A DNA stretch of 64,000 nt from positions 377,175-441,174 of the forward strand of contig JXTB01000030.1 in the NCBI GenBank assembly GCA_002914805.1. Direction: 5' to 3'. The DNA is from Parasponia andersonii (taxonomy: Eukaryota; Streptophyta; Magnoliopsida; Rosales; Cannabaceae). Both the position numbers and the translations under genes were made by a program. The notes beneath the pieces were generated by a model, which was not told where the DNA came from, did not search any database, and saw only the letters and a program-made list of their open reading frames with translations. Position 1 is the stretch's first letter. Every line of letters starts with the position of its first letter. This document shows positions 23,739-34,085 of the stretch, piece by piece.

Positions 23739-24990
23739 TGATGAGTGAGTTTTACTTATGAATTAGATATCATTTAAACAAGATATTTAATAGATTCTCG
23801 AGATTTTTCTGGGTTTTATTTGTATTTTTAATGTTTTATTTGTAAGTTAGTTAATTTTGGAGCATATGGTGAAAATGGCATGATTTATGGCGAGTTAGGC
23901 AAAGAAGAGAGCGCTTTGGCACTTGTCTTTGGCACTATAGCACTTTGGAGGTTCAAAAAGAGTGAAATTTTAAAGAGAAAAAAAAAGTTCAAGAGAAAGT
24001 GGTGCCCCAGCAGCATTAGAAACCACCGACGCTAGTTCAGGTGAAAAAAAAATAGACAGCAAGAGTGGCGCCCCAGCGCCACGCTACAAAAATTCAGCAC
24101 ATGATTTTATTTTGATACCTTTTGACCTAGTTTTTATGGTGGCCACATCTTAGCTTATAAATAGATCTTTTCTAGACTTATTTGGGACATTCTCAAGCCA
24201 AAAATAACTCAAAAAATAAGGGAGAAAGCGAGAATGAAGGATTGAAGGTGGAGTAATTGGCAACTTGGAGATGGAACGCCATTGATTCGACTTCTAGTTT
24301 TTTTTCCACTCTTTGTTCTTTCTTTTCCATATCTAGAACCATGTTTAGAGTTTATTTTCTCTTTATAATGAACTAATTTTATTTTCTAGGGCTACGATGT
24401 AGCCGGATTATGATGTCTTAATTATTTCAATTCCAATTCAATTTTATATTTATTTTCCATTCTATGCTAATTCTATTAATCTATGCTTAATATTTGTGAG
24501 AGCCTAATCATCTTTTGCATGAATTAGAGGTCTAATCCAAGATCTGAGAAGGGAGAATTGAATTTATCTTGATTAGTATGACATGAGATTATCATAGGAT
24601 AGAGATATCTATGAAGCTTGTGTAGTAATATAAATTTCTTGTGCTTAATGAATTTTGATAGATTCATAGTTTACATAGAGATGTTAGAACTTGTCTATTG
24701 AAATTTGTTTGTTAATTCTTAAGAAAGATTCATGAATATAATAGAGAAATTTATTGTTAGCATAGGGAATGGAGATTAATCGATTGGATTGAATAATTTA
24801 AATGGATTAATCTAGGTGAATTGGAAACCCTAGGTTTAGCCACTTGATTGTCCTATTTTTTTATTTTGCTTTACTTTTCTTTTTATTTAGTTCTTAGATT
24901 TATTTTTTGTGAAATATTTCCTTTTGATTTGCTTTTAAAAAAAACTAGAGTTAGAATAATTTTAGTACTTTGAAAGCACAGTTCTCATCA
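23739..24990 (+). repeat. Complete 3' LTR of non-autonomous element
   Basis: 1,252 bp, from TGATGAGTGAG to CTCATCA. It includes the perfect hairpin GTGGCGCCCCAGCGCCAC at 24065-24082. It gives the full length that the 5' copy has lost. Confidence 0.87.
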
Positions 24991-25093
24991 AAATGATACT
25001 CATATTTACACTTATTACTTGTTCGATACATGCACTTGCCTTCATAATATTCACAACATGAAAGCCATAATTTCCACGAAATGAGTGATGTCT

Positions 25094-25636
25094 TCAGCTC
25101 AGGTACCTATGTATCTCTCTTCGGGCTGAGAAGCCAAAGGACCCATGCATGCTTTGAGTTGAAGCTAGGAAGTCTATTTGGGAAGTTAACGCTGGAACTG
25201 ATATAACTTAGCTACGAAGGTCCCAGTATAGCTCATGCCAATGAGTTATCTCTTGGTAGGCTTCAACAAGGTTGGCCTCAGCAATTCTCAAATTAGCTTG
25301 GAGTATTTCTATCTTGCTTTCGACATACGATTGAACCTCAGAGATACACTCGAAGGCATGGTTCGCATGCTCTTCCAGCTCGCGAATACGATGAAGATAG
25401 TAGCTTAGTTCAGCACGAGAATGGAGTTACAGCTCATTCAATTAGTTATTTCATGCCCTAAGTTGATCTTGGAGTTCGTCTATGCTATTATGGTTCTCTC
25501 TTAACGGTTCAAAAGTAGAGCGATGAGCTGGTGGAGATGAGTCTACCATAATTTCAAGTGTACTACTTGAAGGCTATGTACGAAGAGACGAATTACTCCT
25601 TGATGTGTTGCTAAAAGTATTTGAACTTGAGACCAT
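25094..25636 (-). pseudogene. Antisense ORF of the Tat-type element (coiled-coil protein), decayed
   Basis: On the minus strand, between the last nested element and the 3' LTR, an ATG at 25636 leads one frame of 180 codons to a TGA at 25094-25096. A handful of stops (after codon 20, then about 68-75 and around 147) interrupt it, but the phase holds from start to end. The N-terminus is Ser/Thr-rich (MVSSSNTFSNTSRSNSS). The middle (about codons 78-146) is rich in Glu, Leu, Ile and Ala with a heptad-like pattern (HRIRELEEHA, SKIEILQANLRIAEANLVEA), suggesting a coiled coil. Antisense ORFs between integrase and 3' LTR are known from several Tat-lineage elements. Function is unknown. A TATA box lies upstream at 25717-25726. 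Confidence 0.7.
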
Positions 25637-25716
25637 GAGAGAGACTAGAAGGACAAATAGATGATCTATACAAATTCTAGAGGACGACATGGCTTAAACC
25701 AAACTAAGTATACACT

Positions 25717-25726
25717 CTATTTATAG
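25717..25726 (-). promoter_or_regulatory. TATA box for the antisense ORF
   Basis: On the minus strand CTATAAATAG lies 81 bp upstream of the antisense ATG, a normal distance for a plant TATA box and short leader. It matches the plant consensus exactly and points away from the 3' LTR. Confidence 0.65.
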
Positions 25727-25769
25727 AGGTTGATGAGCTTTAGTGAATTATCACATTCTCTATAGCTCA

Positions 25770-25778
25770 GAGGGGACT
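25770..25778 (+). promoter_or_regulatory. Purine-rich tract before the 3' LTR
   Basis: GAGGGGA and neighbours (25770-25778) resemble a polypurine tract, but about 9 AT-rich bases separate it from the LTR start at 25787. Either the LTR starts earlier or the tract has eroded. Confidence 0.4.
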
Positions 25779-25786
25779 TAATATAT

Positions 25787-26790
25787 TGGGGTATACACTA
25801 ATTTTTGTGATTAGACCTAAGATATTTTAGTCCCAAATAATCATGAGGTTAGCATAATCTAATAAGGCCATAACTAAATTAATTATCACTATGGTTTAGA
25901 TTATGTAACCAAAACTTACTGAAAGCAAGGACACGTAGAGCGCCATATAAGTAACTCCAAGTAGTGTCAATTCTTTGGAAATAACATACAACTCAAAACG
26001 GTAAGCCATCTGTTTGATATCCTTCAGAGGCAATGTACAACATACCGAAAATGACATACGGCATTTCGGAGGTAACATACGACAGTCCAAAAATGACTTA
26101 TCACAGTACGAGGAAATGATATGCTGTCTTAAGTATTTCTCTTGGTCTAAAATGACACCAGTTTCATCTAAAACGGCAGGCTAATGATATAAAGAGTTCT
26201 CAACCTCTTGAACAAATAATTAGACTTTTCAAATTATAAATTTGCCACCACATCGGGTTCTATATTCTTCTAGAATTTCTTAGCTAAGAAGTATGTAAAG
26301 TTTCCAAGTTTATGACGATATCTTATCTACTTGTCCTTACAAGGAGAAGTTACCAATTGTAAAAGGACAGTTAGCATAGGACTTGACAAATATCAATTAG
26401 CTTAATTGAGAAAGCCACATGTAATGTCTCTTTTTTATAAATGGTGCTATCCTGGTGGCTTGTCTATATATATATATATATAGGTATATAATCGTCTCAT
26501 AAATAAAGGGGTCATCAGAAGATTAATACAATTTTTCTCTTTTATTCTTTAGCACTTTCTCACTTCACTGTTAACTTATTTTTTATTCCTATATTTCTTT
26601 GCTTCTTCCTTTTGATTAATATTTTGAGTCAAAATCATGCAAACTTCATCTCCTACCCGAGTTATTAACTCCATTTGCCATTAACTTCTTGGTTTTTCAC
26701 GTGAAATGCTCATCAACCATTACTATATATTTCTTCATCAACTTTGACCTGACATCATATTTTCCTTTTAATGTCTTATATTTAAATTCA

Positions 26791-26821
<31 letters not shown>

Positions 26822-27581
26822 TGCATTGGTATTATAATATTATTAGTCTAGTATTATTATTAGCTTTGCATTATTATTAATATTATTATTAGAAGCACAT
26901 ACTATACACCATTGTGATCTTTGGGCACCAAATTTTTTTTTAACATAAATGTCTTATATTTCTATATCATGGCAGGTAATTTGTATTGCTGCTCTAAGTG
27001 CAATTAGTTATCCCATTTTCTCTTTCCTGTAAAGTAATATGTATTGCTGCTTCAAGTGCAAACGGTTATTTTGCTCTTTTTTCAATTGTTGTGCGCATTT
27101 ATCTAGTAATCTGTGTTATTTTTCTCTCACACTAGTCATGTCGCTTTATTTAAATTTCAGCATCTTAATTTTAGTTATTTATTATTATTTCTGATAATAT
27201 GGATGGACTTACTGCCTCATAACTCTAATCTCCCTAATTAACTAAAACTGGCATATGGACAATATCACCTTCCTCAGTTTGTAACTATTTATTTTTCTGC
27301 ATTTTATTTTTGATGCTAATTTCTAGTTGATGTTGTAGTCGGTTTATTCGTCTCTGTCAATTTTTAATATTATTTTACTTTTGCTTATTCTCATCTTGTT
27401 GAGATACATAGGAAGAGTTGTCCTTATGGTGACCTCCTATCTTGTTTCGATACGTGGAAGTGTTGTGATAACTCTTTCTATTGTGCATTTTAATGGTCTA
27501 ACCCAATTATTCTCTACTTTATTGTAATTAAGTACATGTTATACAAATTAATCCAGAGCACAACTCAGACCCTGAACATAA
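25787..27581 (+). repeat. 3' LTR of the Tat-type element
   Basis: It starts TGGGGTATACAC and aligns with 6099-8067. It lacks the 48-bp duplication, about 75 bp after GGGCACC near 26,930, and about 30 bp near 27,390 that the 5' LTR has. It contains TA tracts at 26,463-26,482 and 26,791-26,820. Confidence 0.87.
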
Positions 27582-28300
27582 TCTACAATTTTTTCCCCTT
27601 TATGTGATGGATTTGGATAAATTCCAATAATTACTTGCAATTTGTTTTTAGTTTTTCTATTTTGTGGCAATAAAAAATTTGAAACTGAAGTCATCGAAAA
27701 GAAAAGAAAAAAAGTGTACGACATTCTTATGAACAAAAACGACGGTGAATATAGTAAACGATTAACAAGACGACGAACATTCTAAAATTAGTTGGCCTTT
27801 TTAATTACTTTGTTTAAGACATGAGAATGCGTTTGCAAAATTATATTATATACACCAGAGTACTTAAACGTTCAAATATAATGTGTACAGATCTATACAC
27901 GTATGTACATATAATAATAAATTAATCCCTCAAAAAATAATAAGTTACTGAAATACATCATTAACTAATAACTAGATTGAAAGCATGGTTTTGCAACAAT
28001 AAATTTAAGGGAAAAGAAAAAAAAAAAAAAAAAAAAGATTGAAAGCAATTAACAAAAGAGAATGTATAGGATGATGTTATATACCATTAATTCATTGATG
28101 GAACTGAATTTAATTACAAAAATCAAATCAGAGAGAAAAGTGGTATCAAGAAAATAAACAAGATTCAAGTAAAAAAGAAATAGAAATTAAAGAAGATTAA
28201 GTCAAAAGTAAAATAAAAAGAATAAAAAAAAAAAAAAGCAGTATTTATTGCCCTTTGGCCGTTACTCCAGTTGTGGTCTTATCATCTTCATGAAAGCTTA
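27582..28300. other. AT-rich intergenic DNA
   Basis: Poly(A) and A-rich runs occur at about 28,016-28,036 and 28,225-28,238. No coding sequence or transposon is recognised. Confidence 0.6.
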
Positions 28301-28559
28301 ACCAAACTCAGATGAAGTGGTATCATCATCTGTTAGTGTTAGAGCCTAACTTTAAGGACAACAAAACAGAGGTGGGATTGAAGGCGAAAGGACCAGAGTT
28401 GAACGATGTCGTTTTGTTGGGGTCTGTTGTGACGAAGAAAGGAATACCAGTTGGTGATAAGATTAAAGACTCTGGTATTCCCCATCGGCCATTCCCTCAA
28501 GGAAAGATTGTAGTAGTTTCTCATACTCTCATCAAAAACCAACACTTTGATCCCTTTAA

Positions 28560-28614
<55 letters not shown>

Positions 28615-28760
28615 TCTCCTCTTCCCTCAGAAAACCCGCCTTTTCCACGTCTTTCCTCAATATAGACAGCCTGTTCTTCTTCTTCTTCTTCTTCACGTCA
28701 ATTCACGCGTCAATGGAGTGAGTGGCGCACCAGAGCATTGGCGAGTGGCGACCCTCCCAC
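28301..28760. other. Low-copy-looking segment with long (CT)n, gene-end or promoter-like, unassigned
   Basis: This stretch is less AT-rich than its surroundings and contains AACGATGTCGTTTTG, a word often seen near plant promoters, then (CT)25 at 28562-28612 and (TTC)n at 28674-28694. CT tracts and CTT repeats are common in plant 5' leaders. The open frames on both strands (28,312-28,665 plus, 28,339-28,545 minus) have no family motif, and the plus frame runs into the CT repeat. No downstream gene was found. Confidence 0.4.
28562..28612. repeat. (CT)25 microsatellite
   Basis: A pure CT dinucleotide run, followed at 28674-28694 by a TTC/TCT triplet run. Confidence 0.95.
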
Positions 28761-30849
28761 CCCTTATTTTTCTTTTTCATTTTCTTCTTCTTTTCTTTTA
28801 GTCTTTTATTTTTCCATTACACAAATTTAAATAGTGGAATTAAACCAGGCCTTTTTATTTATTTATTTTTTTTTTTTTTTAAAAGGAGGAGAATTGAACG
28901 AGGCTTAAATTAGTATAAATCAATAAGAATGATATGAACCAGAGAGAGAAAACCTGAGAGTGCTAAACGCAACCTAAGTTTTAAGCTGAACTTTTCAAAA
29001 ACTTCAAAATATATTCAAAAATAGCCCTAGATTGCAAAATCTTTTCAGTTATATCGGTCCTTAAACTTTGGATTATATAAAACTTACTTCCAATGCCATG
29101 AATATTAAATATTAAATATTAATAACGGGGATTTTCTAACAACATACAAACTCCTTTAATTCATTGAATAATAGAGAATAAATCAGGAATTTAATTTCAT
29201 TTAACTGGTATTTAAAATAAAAAGCAATAATATATTTTTTAACACATAAAAAACTTACACATCAAATATTTTTCTTTTTTGTAACTCTTCTCTATCAAGC
29301 CTCTTCTTGCTTCTTGATTTCGACCCTACCTTTGGAGACTATATGAATCTTATTCTCTTGTAGGATTTTATGTTTTCTTTATTTTTCTATTTCAAGAATC
29401 CTTCCTTTCGAGTGAAGGTCTATTTTCCCGTATCTAAATTATTGGGATATGGTGGCTGGATTTTCTCCCATTCAAATCTAAACATGTTTAAATTTTGTTT
29501 GATTTTCTCTTTAATATGTAGTTTTTCGTCGTACTATTCTAGATTTGAAGATTCAGAGTTCAAATAACTTTAACTGTCAAAGTTCTTATATTGCAAATCC
29601 ATTACTGTATCTATTGAAAAAGTCTACTCAAATGGTAGAGGTAGATTCAAAAGAGCTGAAAAAATATCTTTGATGGTGCTCTAATTGTCTCCCTTATGAA
29701 ATTGTAATAAACATCTTTAATAGCATGTGCACAAATATTTTCCCACTGGTGGTTTATAGGTCTAAAAGGTGTTGATGATTGTTGATTGTTATGTATTATA
29801 TGTGATTTCAATCTTTGTATTGGATTCGTTTTGTACTCATTGTTAGGTTGAATGAAACGGCTTGAGTTTTTAAAAAAAAATACCAACTTCATCCCTTCTA
29901 ATTTTAGAAAAGTAAAAAGTATCCACTAAATTATACAAATCATGTTAAAATTATCCCCTTGGTCAAATTTATTTCTTAAAATTTCCAAAATAGCCTTTAC
30001 AATATTACTACATGATACTAAACAATATCTTAAAAAATAATTTCTCAAAATAAAAAATGTATAACACAAAATCAAACTAATTAATAAGTTATGAGGAAAT
30101 GTGATGTAAAATTTCAAAAAACAAATTTAAAAATCTCAATCAATAAATATGGATTTTTTTTGAAAAATTCCATATTTATTTAGAAAAATATACTTTTTAA
30201 AAAAAAATTTAAAATATATAACTTATTACGAATTGATGAAGTACTTGAGGTAACTAGTTTACCTTAAGTAACGTGATTAGTTACCCAAATAATTCGATTG
30301 GTTGCCTCAAGTTCCTTTGAAAAATGCCAATTTTTTGGACTTTGAGCTTATATTTTTACAAGAAACTTGAAGTTAATTATGAATGTGCCCAGCATATTGT
30401 AGCCTAAAATTAGATCAGCCTAATAGATCTTATGTTTGTACATGAATAATTGACTGCTTGAGAAATAACGTAAGATGTCTAATTACGAAGCAACAATAAA
30501 ATACCTCACTGAAAGAGTTTGAGTGAGATTATGATTCTACCATATGCTCTATTGTAAATAGTTGCTATGATATCGTAGAAAACATTCAAGTTTCATCAAT
30601 TTGGTAATCTACTCACCAAAATGAGTGAAAGAATTTGTTAGAGAATCACAACGTTAGATTTAATGAGATCTAAAAAGTAGAATCAAAAGATTATTTTGAT
30701 TATTTGGCGCTCTTGGTGAATTCATAAAAAGAGACTACACTCTAGAGCAACCAACACGTGATTAAGTTAGAAGATCTATTAGTTTGAAGCAAGGTATTTA
30801 TATCATTGCTATCGTAATAGATACATAATATATTAGATTCTAATCCTGT
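28761..30849. other. AT-rich intergenic DNA, no gene recognised
   Basis: There is a T-rich run at 28,866-28,880 and scattered A runs. At about 30,251-30,325 there is a short imperfect inverted repeat, ACTTGAGGTAAC against GTTGCCTCAAGT. Frames at 29,370 and 29,647 are short and unlike known proteins. Confidence 0.55.
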
Positions 30850-31070
30850 TGAGTGGTTCAAATTAATGAAGTCTTCCCAAGTGCAGAAGTGTTAAAGTAA
30901 TAAATTACTCGACAAAACCAAGGTTGATCCATATAAGAGTTAGTGAATAATATAAAATCATAAAATATATATTACAAGAATAAAAAGGATGATAGAGAGT
31001 ATGTTATAAGATGATTATAACAATATAAAATAAAGTGATAAGAATATAGTGATATGAAGTTGTAAGAAAG
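30850..31070 (-). repeat. 3' LTR remnant of the Athila-type element
   Basis: Reading plus, TGAGTGGTTCAAATTAATGA and the next 220 bp align with the start of 37738-39335. After about 31,070 the match ends and RNase H-derived sequence begins, so only the outer tip of this LTR survives. Confidence 0.8.
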
Positions 31071-31129
31071 TTGACAATATTAGCAAACAAAAGTACTGAA
31101 GTGGCAAAGAATAAAGATTCATCAGGAAA

Positions 31130-32300
31130 ATAATCATTGATAAATATAGTCCTAAAAAATGACTCTATTATTAGCCTTGACAAGTGGTCAACAACAATAT
31201 TTTTAACGCCTTTCTTATCATTGATTGCGATATTAAACTCATAAAGTAATAAGATTCATCGTATCAATCTTAGGTTGGAATCTGTCCTAGAGAAAAGATA
31301 TTTCAACATTGCATAATCACAAAAAACAATTACTGATGAACTAACAATATAGAATCGAAAATTTTCCAAAGCAAATATTATTGCTAGTAATTCTTTTTCA
31401 GTGATTGAATAATTCATTTGAGCATCATTTAAAGTCTTACTTGTATAATAAATCACACTGGACTTACCATCTTTTTATTGTCCCAAAACAACATCAACAA
31501 CATAGTCACTATCATCATATCTTATTTCAAAATGAAGAAACCAATCAAGTGGTTGAATAATAGGAGCAGAGGTAAGTAATTTTTTAAGCTTTATAAATGC
31601 TCTTCATATTCTTTACTCCATTAAAAAATATTGTCTTTTGATAAGAGGTTACACAATAGTATACATATTATACTAAAATATTTTATAAACCTCCTATAAA
31701 AACCAGCATATCCTAGGAATGATCTAACATCTCTTACATATTTTGGTGTAGGTAAGTTAGAAATTAATTCAATTTTTGAAGAAATTAATTCAATTTTTGA
31801 CTTATCTATCTCAATTAATTTTGATGAAATAATGTGTCCAAGAACAATTCTACTTGTTACCATGAAATAATATTTTTCCCAAATAAACATAAGATTCTTT
31901 TCTTCGTATCTTTTCAAAAAAAATTTTAAGTTTATTAGATAATCATCAAAAGAATCACCAAAAATAGAGAAAGCGTTCATGAAAATTTCAAGAGAACATT
32001 CAACTATAATCTAAATATGCTAAGTATGCATTTTTGAAATGTGGTTAGTATATCACATAAGTCAAAAGATATCATTCGATAAGAAAAAGTATCAAATGGA
32101 TATGTAAAAGTGTTTTCTCTTGAATTTTAAATGCAGTTTCAATTTGATTGTACCCTGAATGCCCATCTAGAAAATAATAACATATATATCCCACAACTCT
32201 TTCAAGAATTTGATCCATAAAAGGCAAAGAGAAGTGGTCTTTTCTAGTCATTGAATTGAGCTTCCTATAGTAATACACATGCAAAAATCAATAATAGCCC
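31130..32300 (-). pseudogene. Decayed RT and RNase H of the Athila-type element
   Basis: RT is read from about 32,284 down: YYRKLNSMTRKDHFSLPFMD and FLDGHSGYNQIE, then after frame changes FMNAFSIFGDSFDDYL (about 31,975). The catalytic FMDD of this group has become FMNA, so the active site is destroyed. The thumb follows (VLGHIISSKLIEIDKSKIEL, VRSFLGYAGFYRRFIK). IELISSK is present as a small in-frame tandem duplication at about 31,765-31,800. RNase H is at 31,456-31,190 (VIYYTSKTLNDAQMNYSITE, LLAIIFALENFRFY, then KKGVKNIVVDHLSRL). Nothing of integrase follows. Confidence 0.87.
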
Positions 32301-32469
32301 AAGTTAGAATTAATTCATTATTTTTATTTTTAACCACAATATCTCTAGATTTATTAGGTACAAACTTGGGTAAGACTTAGCTATTTACTATCAAAAATAG
32401 GATAAATGATTTCATTATTTAGGTGCTTAATGTCTTTATTTCTCAATACTTCTATCATATTAGGATTAA

Positions 32470-33470
32470 ACCTTCATTGCATTTCTCTTGTAGGTTTACT
32501 ATTTTTCTCTAAATAAATCTTGTATATATAAATCAAAAGACTTATTCCCTTTATGTCAGTTATGGTCCATTCTAATACAAATTTTTGCATGTTTAAAGTT
32601 TGTAATAACTTATCTTCTTGGTGTTCATCAAGTTTGGAAGAAATTATTAACGAAAAAGTCACATCTTCCCCTTAAAAAGAGTATTTGAGATCAAATGGCA
32701 ATGGTTTCAACTCAAATTTAGGTGATTAGATACTTGAAAGCATAATTATACTGAAATATGGTAATAATTCTTCGTATCTTGGCCTCAATCCTTTGTTTTC
32801 CATTCTTTGAGAATAGTCAAGTAAAGGAACATATATCAGATATAATGATCCAAATGTATACTTGATTCAATGAATTAACTAAAAAAACTTCCAATAGATC
32901 CGAATTACTCTATGTTTAAACACAATTACTTAGAATGGTTTCAATTATGTTAGCTTCCTTATTTTCATTTTCTTTATTATGTGGTTGCTTACACAAATTG
33001 AAAATATTAAGCTCAAGTGTTATGTTCCCAAATGAAAGCTTCATCCTCCAATCCTACAATTAATTAAAGCATTAGAAGTTGCTAGAAATGGTCGTCCTAA
33101 AATAATAGAAACTAGATTACTTACCTCAACGTGTTGTATACCTAAGACAATAAAATCCATATGATATATGAATTTATCAACTTGAACTAATGCTTCTTCC
33201 ATTGCTCCTCTTGAGATTTTAATTGATCTATCAGTAAGTAAAAAAGTGACAAAAGTCGATTTTAACTTATCTAGATTAAGTCTTTGATAAATTGAATATG
33301 AAAGTAAATTCACACTAGCTCTAAGATAAAGTAAGACTTGTTCAATTCTTTGTTCACTAATGACATATGAAATTGTAAGACAACCATAATCTTTATATTT
33401 TAAACCATTATTATTTTGAAGAATTGAATACTTATTCGGCTAGGAAAGCTTTTTTATTTTTACATTCAGT
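32470..33470 (-). pseudogene. Decayed protease region of the Athila-type element
   Basis: The frame at 33,313-33,041 encodes NLLSYSIYQRLNLDKLKSTF, VDKFIYHMDFIVLGI and SIILGRPFLATSNALINCR, the retropepsin-like fold of Athila. The expected active-site DLGAS just upstream reads YLRAS, so catalysis is lost. The short frame at 32,662-32,474 (LQTLNMQKFVLEWTITDIKG) is the linker to RT (usually ALGWTIADIKGISP). Confidence 0.85.
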
Positions 33471-33494
33471 TTTCTTTTACAATACCCAAGTCCT

Positions 33495-34085
33495 TCAAGA
33501 ATTTGGCATATGAGAATACATGTTTAACAGCATCCAATAAATGGATTTTACATGTTTGAAGATTTCAAAAATTTCATGATTGTGATTCATTTTCTTTGAA
33601 TTATTCAAAGCATGAGGAAATAGGAGAGCATGAGAAGATTCAATCATTTCTTCAAACGGTATAGGTTTAACCCATTCCTTACCCTTGGAGTTTGATTCAC
33701 CATCTTCCTCACAAAGTTTAAGAATAAGTCTTCTAATAATCTTACCACTATGAAAAGTCATGATTGATCTGACTTGGTCCATGAGTTAGCTTTCAGAGCT
33801 TCTTACATGTGAATTGAATTGTCCCTTGGAGTTTTGCTATGATTGAGAAGAAAACTTCCCTTTTTCTTAAATTTAGGGAGCACATGCAAATTTTGCAAGG
33901 GTATCTTTCAAATACGCCATAGTTTGGGCATTTTGAGTGTTGATAAACTCTTGCTTTTCAATATATGAATGCAATATTTCCACAAGATTCTTCCTAGGAG
34001 GAGATATGTAAGGTGCATAACCTTGACGATTTTAAAAATTTTGTTGTGAATGAAATAGTATTTGTGAAGATTGTACGTGATTATC
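33495..34085 (-). pseudogene. 3' half of gag (Athila-type element), downstream of the solo LTR insertion
   Basis: On the minus strand, from the insertion point the frame reads NHVQSSQ and QQNF, then APYISPPRKNLVEILHSYIE and TMAYLKDTLAKFACAP. This is followed by a gag-pro linker (33,782-33,495; RSIMTFHSGKIIRR, WVKPIPFEEM, LNMYSHMPNS). It continues the gag frame interrupted at 36,581. Confidence 0.75.

Larger units (their letters stand above)
21259..24990 (+). mobile_element. Nested non-autonomous LTR element with truncated 5' LTR
   Basis: The LTR copy at 23739-24990 starts TGATGAGTGAG and ends GTTCTCATCA, so its tips are inverted repeats. A matching copy starts at 21259 but breaks off after 22235, lacking about the last 290 bp and the primer site. 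A polypurine tract precedes the 3' copy. The inside (22,236-23,723) has no recognisable gag or pol, only AT-rich DNA with short repeats. AAATG follows the right end (24991-24995) and occurs at 21256-21260 on the left, overlapping the LTR start by two bases. The Ty3-like AAGTTTGGGGGT tract suggests Ty3/gypsy, but the family is not established. Confidence 0.85.
6099..27581 (+). mobile_element. Tat-type Ty3/gypsy LTR retrotransposon, decayed, host of two nested elements
   Basis: Two long similar LTRs (6099-8067 and 25787-27581) bound this element in direct orientation. Between them are a primer site matching tRNA-Arg, decayed gag, then pol in the order RT, RNase H, a second RNase H-like domain, integrase, then a long 3' spacer with tandem repeats and a decayed antisense ORF. 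The second RNase H, the tRNA-Arg primer and the antisense ORF together point to the Tat/Ogre group of plant Ty3 elements. Removing the nested elements at 15,715-20,622 and 21,259-24,990 leaves about 12.8 kb. Numerous stops and frame changes mean it cannot encode its own proteins. A target duplication is not certain: ATTTT occurs at 6095-6099 and 27588-27592, but the first copy overlaps the LTR start. Confidence 0.9.

Noticed and set aside
28312..28801. Plus frames of 84-117 codons with Ser-Leu repeats
   Set aside because: Their length comes from the CT repeat, and the part before it has no family motif or start context.
29615..29680. SINE-like A-box (TCTACTCAAATGGTAGAG)
   Set aside because: No B-box at the right distance, no tail and no flanking duplication, unlike the SINE at 43,633.
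30251..30325. Inverted ACTTGAGGTAAC / GTTGCCTCAAGT as a MITE
   Set aside because: Only 12 bp of pairing over about 75 bp and no flanking duplication; too short to call.
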